64,000 nt of DNA from Haliotis asinina (taxonomy: Eukaryota > Mollusca > Gastropoda > Lepetellida > Haliotidae). The position numbers and the translations under genes are program-made. The notes beneath the pieces were generated by a model. The model was not told the origin of the DNA and searched no databases. It saw only the letters and a list, made by a program, of their open reading frames with translations. Positions 1 to 12,530 of this stretch are shown here, piece after piece (position 1 is the first letter of the stretch; each line of letters begins with the position of its first letter). Where the stretch lies: assembly GCF_037392515.1 (NCBI RefSeq), contig NC_090295.1:24902501-24966500 (forward strand), in the 5' to 3' direction.

Positions 1-440
1 GCTGGTGATATTCCGAAGTGGTAAGGCCACCATTTTGATTTTCCCTCCATAATCTTCCACCTATAATAACCACTTGTCTTGTGGTTGTCTTAACCTGAAA
101 CTGATATGACTATCAAAGGAGGCTTTCAGTGGTTGGTGCATGGATTTGTAATCATTGCTGCAACTCAATGTGAGTATTAATATGAAAGGAGTAAACACTG
201 CCATCAGACAACATGTAATTTGACAATATATCAGTGCATGTCAGCTTAGTATGAACGGATAGTTTTGAGTGATGCAGGAACATACTCATTCACTCATGAA
301 TAAGCAAAAAAGCCCAAACAGGCCAATATTATGACTAACATGTCAACGTGATCAAACAGTCTTTTCAGCTTGTCCTCCATGCCCCCACACGACAGTGTTG
401 GTGAATATGACACATCAGTGAAGTATCTCCTTTATTTCAG

Positions 441-3036
441 GGTTTTGCCTGCAGTAGGTATTCTTGCTGCAGCTGTCCTTGTGATTGGAGTGTGTTGTCT
501 TCTACTGAAAAAGTATCAGCCTCTGAGAAACTGCTTGCTTAAAGGTAAGTACTAGTAACACCATGGGAGTAACTTTCATGGCTTGATGTAAAGTAACTGA
601 CATTCCATCATCTTCAACAGTTCAGTAGAGTCAACTCTCCATCTCTCCATTCATTGATCCCCTTCCAGGGTGTGATTTCACTATTTATAATCTGACCAAG
701 TGCAGGTTAACAGTGGCTCGTGCAGGTCATCTTCAATAACAGGTTGCACCCATTGCAGGTAACAGCAAATCCTCCAACATCTTATAGCTGTCATCATGTG
801 TTTTAACTGGGAAGTAAGTGACTGGAGGTAATAGGATTTGTTACAAGCATAAACATTTGTGTACTTATTTATCAGTTAGGTAGCAGTAATCATATAATTC
901 AGATGATTAGTTGTTATAAATATTTCTAAACAAGTATTTATGATATGTTTTAGAACCAGTAACGTAAGTTTGTGGTGCAGCTCGGTGCAGATACTGAAAA
1001 AAATGAAACTGCACCCTGTGTACTAGTAGACAGACCATCTTCAGCGGTTCAGTAGCCATCCCTTCCATGTAGACAGACCATCTTCAGTTCAGTAGCCATC
1101 CCTTCCATGTAGACAGACCATCTTCAGGAGTTCAGTAGCCATCCATTCCATGTAGACAGACCATCTGCAGGAGTTCAGTAGCCATCCCTTCCTTGTAGAC
1201 AGACCATCTTCAGAAGTTCAGTAGCCATCCCTTCCATATAGACTGACCATCTTCAGGAGTTCAGTAGCCATCCCTTCCTTGTAGACAGACCATCTTCAAG
1301 AGTTCAGTAACCACCTCTTCATTGAAAACAGACCGTCTTCAGTTTGGAAGTCATTCCTTTTTGGAGGCAAACAATGATTGTCAACATCCAGAGTGATTTA
1401 GTTCAGTAATAAATAATTACCAGCATCCAGAATAACCTAGTTGTGCAATACCTGATGCCATGTGGAACTTATTTGAGAATTTCTTTATTTAGGATAGAAA
1501 GAGTATGAATTGATAGCCAGAAAATACGTACGCTATTGCATTCACATTGATTGTTTGCCAGGAAATGGAACAGCTGCTGGACAAGGAATGGAAATGGAAC
1601 CTTTAAGACCAGGCAGCCCAGAAACCCTAAATGGGAGTCCCAACACATTTAATACATCTGGTCACCCATCCAACATTACACAGTATACTTATGTGGCAGA
1701 GACTTCTCTCAGTCAGCCTCATGATGAGTCTAGCTCAACCACTCCAATACAGCTTCTGGTAACAGACTCATCATCTCGGGTACCATATACTAATGGATCA
1801 GTGTCTTCATTGCCCAGCAACATGGCAGAACATGCAAGTTTACCTCCTCCTGATGTTAGACTTGGGTCTGGGTCCGACACATCCAGTTATCCAAGTGGGC
1901 AGTCATCCCTGACCGGTGTGAAGCAGGTTAGGGACACTACACAGCATGCGACAAACAGAAAGCAGGTGGCACCAGTGATGGAGGAGACTAGCTGTAAACA
2001 TGCTGGTGCTGAGGGTGTTGACTCCAGGGCTGACACCAGGGCTGATGCTAGCAAGCAGACAGTCCCAAAGTTGGCACTCACAGATGCAGACTCACCAGGC
2101 AGGGAGGAGGGTGTTCCTGCCCATCCAAGAACTCCTCTGAAAGTGTCCACTACCCGTCCCACTGACAGCACGGAGAAGAAGAGGCCTGTGGGTGTGGTGA
2201 CACGTGAGTATGCATGAGATCTACACACTTAGAATGTTCCTTGGTGTCATTGTACAATCTTTGCACTAAGATAACAGTAATTGGTACAATAACATGGACT
2301 TCTTGTAGTCCTAATGCTAGGTGACTGTAGCTTGCATGCATTAACATAGTCTTACAATAGTCTTGGCACTAAGGTGACTAGCTACCATACATCAACAAAA
2401 ACTTACAATCGTCTTAACGCCAAGGTGACTGTATCTCACATGCATTAACATAGACTTGAGATAGTCTTAGCGCTAAGATGACAGTCACTTCCATACATTA
2501 TCATAGACTAATGACAGTCTTAGTGCTAAGGTGACTCTGTTTCACGTGCTTTAACATAGACTTGAGATAGTAACATTAACATGGACTTGAAATAGTCTTA
2601 GCACTAAGATGACTGTCACTTCCATATATTATCATAGACTAACAACAGTCTTGGTGCTAAGGTAACTGTAGCTAATATGCATTAACATAGACTTAAGATC
2701 TTTTAAGTGCTGAAGTTCAAACCTCTTGCTTCAACAAAAAGTAAACTGTTTAGGAATACTTGAAAATTCTTTTCAGCCATGGTGACACCAGGTCCAGAGA
2801 TATCACCATTTCATTTTCCACGGACACCTGATGAAAACAGTGACAACAGCAGCTCCAATGTCAGCCACTTTCACAGCCCCACAAGGAACACCCAGCCTCC
2901 ATTTCAGCGTGGAAACAGTTCAGGGGGGACAACGCAACAGGCAGTGGTGTCTCCTCTAGTTAATGTACAGCCAGATACAGCAGTGGATCCTGCAGATGAG
3001 CAGATGCGAGAGGCAGCTCAGAGAAGAAGCAGATAA
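441..3036 (+). CDS. C-terminal part of an unrecognised single-pass membrane protein (3 last coding exons)
   Basis: Three exons with GT-AG borders join in phase 1: 441-544, 1562-2203 and 2777-3036 (TAA at 3034-3036). The first encodes a membrane segment (about PAVGILAAAVLVIGVCCLLL) followed by a basic stop-transfer KKYQPLR. The second encodes about 214 residues of low-complexity Ser/Thr/Pro/Gly-rich cytoplasmic tail (assumed orientation), and the third an 87-residue Asn/Ser/Pro-rich end finishing in a charged EQMREAAQRRSR. The layout suits the tail of a type I receptor, with the ectodomain upstream of the window. I see no death domain, TIR, kinase or ITIM-like motif, so no family is assigned. 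A possible polyadenylation signal AATAAA lies at 3075-3080. The splice phases support the gene; its function is unknown. Confidence 0.6.
1026..1365. repeat. Minisatellite, about 8 copies of a ~43 bp unit
   Basis: The unit starts GTAGACAGACCATCTTCAG and continues into TTCAGTAGCCATCCCTTCC. Copies begin near 1026, 1069, 1109, 1152, 1195, 1238, 1281 and (degenerate) 1324. It lies inside the intron between the membrane-segment exon and the tail exon of the first gene. Confidence 0.85.
2225..2710. repeat. Degenerate tandem repeat, ~62 bp unit
   Basis: Repeated variants of 'CATTAACATAGACTTGAGAT' followed by AGTCTTAGCGCTAAGRTGACTGT occur about seven times across the last intron of the first gene. 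Alternate units differ (CATGCATTAAC versus CATACATTATC), suggesting an older array with dimeric structure. Confidence 0.7.
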
Positions 3037-4475
3037 CTGATGCTCTGGGAACAGACAACTGCTACAGTGCTCAAAATAAACTTTTTGAGCAAGTAGCCAG
3101 TACTTGTTGCCTGGTTTAAAAATTGGTAGCAGTATCCGTTGCAAGGTAACAGCATTCTCTCGAATAGCTGTTAGTTCCTCCCTCTCAGTCCCATTACTGT
3201 CTTTGGCCTTATGGACCTGTATTAGGCCTCCTTGTACTAGCAGATGATGCTTTGTTGTCCTTACGCAGGAAATGTTGTACTGGTTGACTGAATTATTAGT
3301 GATCAACAAAAGCTCCAATGAGCATTTTAGGGGAAAGTTAAATACCATCATCGAGTTTGCAAGTGAAAGTGCACAAATTGAGATCTATCCTTTGAAAATG
3401 TTGACTGATTGATGAACATAAGCAGTTTCACAGTAATAACCAAGTAGCAAGTTGTTGCTACTGTGGGGTTTTTAAGGTAGCAAAATAAGATATTTTGCTT
3501 ATCCTGACTCATGCTTTGTTGCTTATCTCCCCTTTATTCAGAACAGTTAGTGGAAACCTGAATCCCTTCAAATTCCCTAGAAGTTAATGTACGATGACTA
3601 ATCTTAAGCCACCTCCAATTTTCCTGCCAAAAAATTGCCCACTTTGAAATCATTGAAGTTTCCACTAAAAAATACATAAAGAGCATGAATCAGGATAAGT
3701 ATAATACATCAATTTTATCATAAAAAATACATTTTGACTAGCAAATTTGCTACCTCAAAGTGTAACCACAGTGGAGGTTGAGGCACTTTGTCAGACAGCA
3801 TTACAAATTGTGTAGACAGAGGAACTTGTACCGTCTATGAATATATCATGGACGTTAAACTGAAATGACTGATTATGGCTTTTGTGAACTGTGTGATCTT
3901 CACCTTAACATGGAGTTTTTGTCTCTGGGAATATTTATTATTTTCCAGGTAATAAGATAAACAATGTTTTTTGAATTTGGAGCATCTGATTCATATTGGA
4001 TACATGGCCTAAGCACAGAAGACTATTCCAAAGACTTTTCCAATTATCTTGTTGAACTTGGCAACAACAAGGCAATGTTCAACATATCCATTGAATCGCA
4101 AGGATGTAAATGGCCATTTAAATCAAGCTAAAGCTTCTAACATCATCACTGATACTCAAAATGGATTTGAACAGTATCTGGAAATGAGATTTGTGAATTA
4201 CCATCTATCATCATTGTAATGACATTTATTGGTATATAGATAATCATTAGTGTTGCACAAAATCACTATTACCATCTCTTTCAAGATTAAATCTTGTGTA
4301 TCGTGACCAAGTGGATGTGATTTAGCAATGTTCAGCAATAACATGGCAGTTGACACCTCAAATGGGAATGACGTATTTCACACATGAGGAAATCGAACCA
4401 AGCTCCTTGTTGTGATGGGTGAATGCTTTAACCAGTTTGTCACCCCATATGTTTACATTGGATATGCATCTGTTT
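3037..4475. other. Downstream flank / probable 3'UTR, no gene seen
   Basis: AT-rich sequence after the stop codon of the first gene. AATAAA occurs at 3075-3080. The open frames are short and have no recognisable domain. The end of the transcript cannot be fixed from sequence. Confidence 0.4.
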
Positions 4476-4479
4476 CATA

Positions 4480-4735
4480 CCCTCACCCGTGAAGATCCAT
4501 GTGAGAACTGATCTTCAGTAACCCATGATTGCCGTAGGAGGCGACTAATGGGATTGGGTGGTCATTCTCGCTGACTTGGTTGACACATCATCCGTTCCCA
4601 GTCATGCAGAGCGATGCTCATGATGTTGATCACTGGATTATCTGGTCCTGACTCAATTACTTACAGACTGCCGCCATATAGCTGCAATATTGCTGAGTGC
4701 GTTGTAAAACTAAACTCGCTCACTCACTCATTCAT
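4480..4735 (+). repeat. tRNA-derived SINE-like dispersed repeat (best copy)
   Basis: The stretch runs from GTGAAGATCCATGTGAGAAC through GCCGTAGGAGGCGACTAATGG and TGTTGATCACTGGATTATCT to a 3' part with GCCATATAGCTGCAATATTG and a tail of CTCACTCACTC. Partial relatives recur in both orientations at about 6.34, 12.13, 12.38, 14.46, 26.55, 32.41 and 62.24 kb. The family resembles one I associate with abalone genomes (recall, not a search). Confidence 0.65.
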
Positions 4736-6335
4736 ACCCAATGTGTTCTCTGGTCACTAAGTGAACCGAAGATATTGCCTCTTTGTGGCCAGTGTGTTTA
4801 CTTCATGTGTGTGTTGTTTTCTTCTGTGTTCTAGTTAACAACTTAGTTTAAAGTGACCATTGTGAAGCTGACAGGAAGGTCAGCAGAACCAAATAATGAA
4901 ATAGACTCAGCAGTTAGGGAACACATCATTAACATGTTGATAATTATTTGGTGAAAAGATGATCCAGGCAGTGTGGTTATCAACAAGTTATGGAACTATA
5001 TTGTTCCACCTATTTGCAAGAGAGGGGTGCTGTCCTGTCAAAGATTTGATATATTCAGTCCATCCAGAAAGGCTAAGTGTATACCGTAATCAATGTTATT
5101 ATCACAAAGGCAGTAGAACTACTGCATTCAAGAGTCTGGAGGGGCACCTGCTGGGTACACCATAGGACATTAGGACGTCACTGTAGCACTTCTGAAGAGT
5201 AAGTCTGGTCACTGATGATGACAAACGTCAGCTCTCTGCTCAACATCCACATTGCGTATACTGTCATTCTTTGTGGAGGAAGGGGGTGTTTGGATTCTTT
5301 GACAATAAAATTTTAAACACTACTGTCAGTTCTATTTTGTCAAAAATTATATGAGTTTGGGGACTTGCCATTTATGAATGAGGCAGAAAGTGTGTAGTTA
5401 TGAAACTAGCTGACTGTATTTGGAAGGAGCCATAAGAATTACTACTAGGAGCACCAAGTTTATTGTGTCCTTCCCATCCTTACGGGGTATCCATTCACAG
5501 TTCAATGGACTGGGACACATAGTCACAGTACTTTGTCCAGGTTTACTGCATGTTGCTGTACCCGCAACTAGGTGTTTGCACATATTCACATGGCCACAAT
5601 CTGGTCATCTACCAAGAGATGTGGAGCTTTATGTGCAGTCCTGATGTTACTAGTAAAGGGCATGGTAGTATTGCTGGTTATGATACTACTGCATTCGTTA
5701 ACACTTCTCATAGCCTTTTGTATTGAGGGCATTAATGATTGTACAGTTTTAGTATTTTTACTGTAAAACCTTTTTTTTAGATGAGAGGAGGATATTCAGG
5801 GTTATGTATGGGTATGTTCATGCTGTGGAGTTCCATATTGTCAATGTGAGCCAGGCCATGTACAAAACAGGACAAATTAACTTATTACTTCATCTTTACT
5901 GTTTGCACAATGTGGAGTGAATGTCTGGGACACTGCAGTTTGAACATTAATTATGGGCACTTCTTTAGCTTTCTAAGCTGTTGCCAACTATGCCTTAAGT
6001 TATTATAGTATGTATAGTAACTATCATATGCTGACTGCACTGTATGGAGAATGGTATGCTGGGATGTATCCATGGTCAGGTAACAGTCAGCTTTTTGTCG
6101 CCTCTCTTGTCACCTCTCTTGTCAGCAATGATGTGCACGGCCAATGAAGTTGAACTGAGTTGAACTACTTTGAAGTGCCAAAAGTCTGTTATATTAAATT
6201 GGAATCATCAAATTGCCCTCATATTTCTTGGTCACAGTCAATATTTCTTCTGGTTCTGCAACAGCTGTGTTCACAGTGATTTACTGTTGCTCAGAGAGTT
6301 AATATGCCTCTATGTTCAGAGTTCCATCTTTTGTG
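4736..6335. other. Intergenic, nothing recognised
   Basis: AT-rich sequence with only short open frames (below about 75 codons), none with a domain or credible splice-flanked exon. An AATAAA near 5306 could serve a long 3'UTR of the upstream gene, but nothing supports it. Confidence 0.3.
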
Positions 6336-6339
6336 ATAG

Positions 6340-6510
6340 CTGCTGTGACATAAGAGGTGACTAACGGGATCAGATGGTCAGACTCACTGACTTGGTTGAC
6401 ACATGTCATGAGATCCCATTTGCTTAGATCAATGCACATGCTGTTGATCACTGGATTGTCTGGTCCAGACTTCATTATTTACAGACCGCCATTATATGCA
6501 TATTGCGGCT
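6340..6510 (+). repeat. Truncated SINE-like copy
   Basis: Shares GAGGTGACTAACGGGATCAG, 'GACTTGGTTGACACATGTC', TGTTGATCACTGGATTGTCT and ACAGACCGCCATTATATGC with the 4.48 kb copy. It lacks the 5' head and the CTCACTC tail. Confidence 0.6.
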
Positions 6511-9500
6511 TTAATTGTCAGACAAATAAAACAAACATGCTGTCACAAAATACATAAACATCATGAACCCACCATGTAGTGAATTAGTCAAATATCTTTT
6601 TCATCCTCAACTTTCATTAGCATGGGCTTGTCAGTTTTCCTATTGAAGCTGCACTGTGATGTCAGGTCTTCGAATCTCCTTCATCCTCATGTTGCTCAAG
6701 GCTATCATGATGGCTGTTCTCTGGTCAGTATGTCCTCATGTCAATTCCAGTTTTCTGTGTATATCATTCAATAGGTTGCTGTTTACTCATAGCTGCAAAA
6801 TAGCGATGAAGTTGTCTATTATCTACCTTTTTGTCAGATATGACATAGTTCCTTCCCTTGGTTGTTTCAGGATCTGTGGATCAAGGATGTAACTTGATCC
6901 TTCGATAAATTCAGAACTGTAATTTGTATTACTAATCAATGTTTGAAATGATGTGTGACCAGCTAGACTTGCAGCTTCTAAGAAGCTAGCTGTGCCTTAT
7001 TGGTCAGTGCTTCATGTGTTAGATTCATTGGTTCACCAATTAGTGATTAATACTGGATGTTACCATAGCTGTGTGGGTTCTGAGGGAGGTCACTTAGGAC
7101 ACGAATCAGTCTTCGATGGAGGTTGTACTGGACAGTTGACCACTTGTACCTTCAGAAGAATACAGAAAATGTTTTTAAGAATTGTTTTTCAGTTTTAGAT
7201 GTTCAAGCTTTTAATTTAGATTGATGTACTTCAGTTTCACATGTATTTTTAAGATTGTGTGTATCTATATGGGCAGATATATATATAAAGTATATTTATA
7301 TATATATATCGGAGACACTGAGGTGGATAATGTCACGGTTACATGGTTGTCTCCAATGTGTGAAAGTGATGTCATTCTGTTGGATGTTATTACAACTATA
7401 TTAGAAGATCTCCATTTTTTCATAATATCAAACAGATCATAATATCAAACAGTTCCTTATGATCACATACAATATAAAAATGGCTTCCTTTATTTTATGC
7501 TGTTTCAGTTCGGCCATTTTAATAACGAATCTTCTCTTATGGCAGCTTGTGTCACTTCATGTTTGAGCTCTACACACAATATTACAACTAGCCAAGCCCA
7601 GTGGGATACTGGCTAGCGGGTCATGGATTGATATTACCAGTTCAGCTTCTGTCTTTGTTCAGGCTAGATCAGTTTCTATTACATTAGTCCACGAATTTTG
7701 CTCTAATACTACTATCATCAAAACTAATTCAAGTCCTCATGTTTTGTAAACTGAAAAAATATTACTAGAACAATGGTTCATCAGACTGCAAAATACATCT
7801 GTACATAGTTGCATCCCTTGGTTGTGCAAGGATCTGGAGGAGCTAATCAAGAGAAAGTCTATTGATTGAACTTCCCCGAAAGTGAACTTCCCCGAAAGGT
7901 GATGTGTAGATAATATGGAGAATCAAATGTGGTGGGGAGAAGGAGTCAGAGAGAGGCTGTCAACAATGTGTCAACTATGTTTCAACAGTATCGGAATCAA
8001 GGAGGTGTAAGGAAAGTATGCTGAATCATTTTAGAAGGTAGCATCTGATTGACTGATGAAACCATGTGTGTTTGGGGAGTTAGAGGATGCTTATGATTCA
8101 CATGCTGTGACAGTCAGTGAATATGTCTTCCATCAGATCTTATCTCAGTGACTGGCTGGATTAAAACCTCTGATTTTAAATTGATTTACTTTTTACTTTA
8201 ATCTAATGTGACTCATGTATTATGCGCTGATGCAGTGTGTTTTATATGGTGCAAGTGTCTACAATCACCCTGCCACCATCACTGACTGGATCTGGTAACA
8301 CTGTTGTGATTGTACTGTATTGAGCCCAGTCATGGCAGAGTGAGTTGCTTGTGTATATATAGAAAAATGATGGCAATCTTGTGGTTTACACTTTTTAGTC
8401 GGAGTTGAAATGAAATCACAAATATATGCGCATTGCATAGCCTGAAAGGTTTAATATATCTCGGTGTAACATAGTTTAGGTCAGTCTGTTTTTGCAGAAC
8501 AATATGTGAAAGTATATCACAGTTAAAGATTTGTACATTTCTTACCTTTAGAGAATGCTCAGATTGTCTATTCTTGTGCTAAGAGGTGTGGAGAATGTAG
8601 GTGATGAATTCTCATTAAAAAGTGACTTATATTTGCTTTGTACAGATGTTTATCACTGTAAGTAATGTGTATTGTTTGCAGAGGAAGATCCACTAAAATG
8701 GTCACCTCTTTTATGCATATACTACTCAAAAGAAGTTAAGTGTAAATTAATTCTTTCATATTAACAACATGGGAGATTAAGCACAGGCAATATGAAGGAT
8801 GTCCTGAAATTTATTTCTTTTGAGCAGTGTGATAAATTGGCTTTCGTGAATGTGTCGCCATGTCTTGAATGAAATTGGGTGAATGGTTTGTGCAGTGAAA
8901 TCAGTCTGTCTGAGATACTTGTTAGGGGTTATAGACATACAGTATTATCATATCGTATACTAAAAACACCCGTCTGTGTCCCATGTCGCAAGTCATGGTG
9001 CCTGTGGAATATCATGATTTCTATCGTATCATGAGGGGTACATGTTAGTGCTGGGATGGGTAACCCAGATATCTGAACGTGGGGGTTAGGGGGTAATGTG
9101 TTGGACCTGGGTACCCATCTCAGTTCCTGGAACTGCTATGATCATGAGTCTAATAGATTCAACAATGGTATGTTACTCTTTTATCATTACAGGGTTGTAT
9201 TGTCTTTGAAGATTTAGGCATAATTTACAATCACCTGTTATGAATATAATACATGGTTAAGTTATTGCAAAGTTTTATAGTCCAAGCTGAAGAATATATT
9301 TCCATTTCTTACAAATCGATGTCAGGAATTAACATATCCGATATTAGGGTAGGGTAGGGTGATAGGTGGTGGGGTCACGGATAGAAAATTGTACCTGTTC
9401 CAGGCCCTTTTGTGTGTGGCTTTATGTGTCCTTCAGTAGGCTTTGTGTCACTCTCTTACAGCTCATTATAAAACCAAACACAAAATGCTTATGATATACT

Positions 9501-12120
9501 CAGAGCTATATCTTGCTGACTTGTTACTATCTGAAATTGTGTCACACTATTTTCAGTGATATGTTAAATAACATGCAGTGTCTTGCTTTTGTAGGTGCAT
9601 GCAAATCATTTATTGCACCCACTTAGAAGTCAGAGTTTTTTCTTCATGGCAGGGTAAAATGGATATATTTTTTGACACAGAAAGGGATTTCGATCTCGGG
9701 TGGGACAAATAGTATCTCATTTAGATCACTGGAACCAATCAGATCTCAATGTTGTCAACAGGTAAGGTAACAGGAAATATCAGTCACCTCATATGAAATA
9801 CATAGGGGTGTATCTAGGATTGTGGAGAAGAGTGTGTGCACACATACAGTCGAGCACCATTGATAAGCATTTGGTGGTGGCAATTTACAAACAACTCAAC
9901 AATCACATGCTAGTCATGTGATTACATAAAATCCTCATTCTCAATAGGTTTTTCATCAAAAATATAATGTTATTAGTGGTGATTAGTCAATGAGTACTTC
10001 CTAATTAATTCCTACTGAATTAATCCTAATTAAATAATAAACAAGTGTCACCTTCAACACAATTAACCCTAATTTGTTTACACTACCGAATCTTTTTGAT
10101 TCAGGCCGCATCGTGTGTAAATGTGTGGAAACAACCTCAGTTCAGAGGAATACTTACCACTGTATGGTATTCAAACATCGGGTTTCTCTGCAAATATCAA
10201 GTTAAAAAGGATAATTTTGCCTGCTGGAGCATAAACTTACAGTGAGATATCCAAAATATTGAGACATAAGTGTCTAGGTAGAAGAGTTTAAATAATGATG
10301 AATTATGAAGGATTTGCCGGGCCCAGGATGTTACGTCGAGACAACCAAGTTCCACACAACGATGCTCAACTGTATCATAAAGTCAAAAGGTTAGGGGGAA
10401 ATGTGGGTGGGATGAGAAGGGAGGGTGCACACCCCTGCAACCCCTCTTGTTCCACCCCTGTATAGTAATGATTCCATGTTGTTCAGCATTTCCATACATG
10501 ATGAACTCTTCATTTCACTGAAGCCAAAGATGTTCTCTTTGAATAACCGATGCATCTTATGTTGTAAGTACTAACAAGTACAGTACACTGGCCATCTTTA
10601 ATGGATTTTTGTGTTATGTAAATGTTTCTCTTTCAGTAAGATTAGGGTACCTAATTTTTAGGGTACATATTTTGTGATCACGTTTTGAATTTGAATAGTA
10701 TTTTTTCTTTTTTTTTCTAACAAAATAAACTACCAAGTGAAAAGAGACAGCTGATCATAGTTGAGATGAAATGATGATAAATGGCAGATAAAATAGTTTT
10801 GGGCATGTAGATCCATGTTGGGTTATGTTGGGTTATATATGCAGAACACCTTGATATCATTCTATGACACAATCATCTTGGGTGCCAAATTTACTTTCCA
10901 GAATTCTGTCCCTTGGGCACACCAGAGATCTTAGAGATAGTGAGTTTGAATCCTGGTTTGTCCTTATTTTCTTGTCAGGCACCATATACATGTTTGTGGG
11001 TTTCACTAAAATGGTGAACTTCTGAAACCTGCATCACTTTAAAGGCGACTCCTATGTTTGGTGACACTCTGTGTTTTGATGAACATACATATTTTTCTTC
11101 TTTATGGAGTTCAATGTTTCGGGCTTCTTCAGTAAACGTGTGAATAAAAATGAAGATGTAACCCAGAAAAATCTCTGTGTTCATCAAACAGCATCTTCTA
11201 AAAAGCTAATCAAGCATCTAGCGCTGTGTTTTGGGGAATACTATCAGAAATCACTCCTTAGACCAAGGGACATAACTCTTGTTTAAACATGGCTGTTATT
11301 CTTATAGAAATGGTTCTGGTTTTTGTTCAAAATAGATTCTCTACTGATATTATGCAATGATTAGATGCATCTGTTGTTCCACCAGGACAATATACAGCAT
11401 ATGAAACACTGATAATATATCTTCAGTAGAATCAATTTTCTGTATTAGGTCTCGTCATTTCTTGAAAGTTTCAATTATAGAATCATCTAGTCACATGAAT
11501 ATAAAAGCATGGAATTAGTGCATCACAATGTATTTTTATCTCAGCTCGTCTTATGTAAACCATAAAGCTACTGAACACATCCAGAGGAAGAAGTGCTCGG
11601 AGAGATACCAATCATTTGAGAGTTTTTAAGAAAACCCATTGCTGGTGCTATGTATGAAGAAACAATAGAAAAATATAAGTGTACTGAAAGAAGTAGAAAT
11701 TCTTTATGTTCACTCATAATGAATATCATGATTTATATGTTAGAGGTTAGAAACATATTTTCATGAAGTGAACTGACACTGCTTGAAATAAATGTAAATG
11801 TGAGTAAATACACCATAAAATAGCTGCTTTTGATGACATATAACATTTTATCTTGTCCTGTATTGTGGTTCAGTTGTTGTTTCCACTTGTGGAAATATCA
11901 ATTTTGTTAAGTCAATTGATAGGATTTTTTATGTACTAACCTTATCTGCTAAAAGCTTGTATTGACAGTGCAGCATCTCCACACTGTGGACAGTGCTTTC
12001 AAATGATGTGCCCATTGCTTGGCAATAAAATCTTTATTTCTGAAGTTTTGTTACTGTTTTAACTTTAGTAAGGATTTCACTGTTGGACCCAGGAAGGAGG
12101 AACTGAGATGTGTACATCGC
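6511..12120. other. Long intergenic stretch without recognised genes
   Basis: No homologous coding exon was found on either strand. Minor features: an AT dinucleotide-rich tract at about 7270-7310, a 16 bp direct duplication (GAACTTCCCCGAAAG) near 7868-7898, and an AATAAA at about 12024-12029 that could end a long transcript. Short open frames look random. Confidence 0.3.
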
Positions 12121-12129
12121 TTTGCTCCT

Positions 12130-12345
12130 GTCGTATCTTGTGATTTCAACCTGTGAAGATTGGATTGTTACAGACGACACACAGGATCAGGTGGTCAGGC
12201 ACACTGACACATGTCAATATATCAGTTGTTAGAAGGCTGCTCGTGCTGTTTATCACTGGACTGTCTGGTTCTGATTTGAATATTTAGAGACTGCTGCCAT
12301 ATACTGGAAATATTAGTGAATGTGGTGTTAAACAACAAACCAACT
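12130..12345 (+). repeat. SINE-like copy
   Basis: Contains AACCTGTGAAGATTGGATTG, GATCAGGTGGTCAGGC, TTTATCACTGGACTGTCTGG and a 3' end TGTGGTGTTAAACAACAAAC. It matches the order of the 4.48 kb copy but has diverged. Confidence 0.6.
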
Positions 12346-12374
12346 AACCAGATGTCATTTCATTGTTTGTTTCT

Positions 12375-12530
12375 TTGTTAACTGCCACACTCAGCAATGG
12401 ATAGGCTGTCTGGCAGTTTGACGGTAATAATCTCATGACTGAGTCGGCACCACACGATCCTGTGAATAACATTATGAGCATCTATCAACACAACTGAGAT
12501 AAGAAGACGTATACAAGCATCTCATCAACA
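12375..12530 (-). repeat. SINE-like copy, reverse orientation
   Basis: Begins TTAACTGCCACACTCAGCAAT, the reverse of the family 3' end, then CACACGATCCTGTGAATAAC and ACAACTGAGATAAGAAGACG. It lies head-on to the copy ending at 12345, making a rough inverted pair. Confidence 0.55.
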
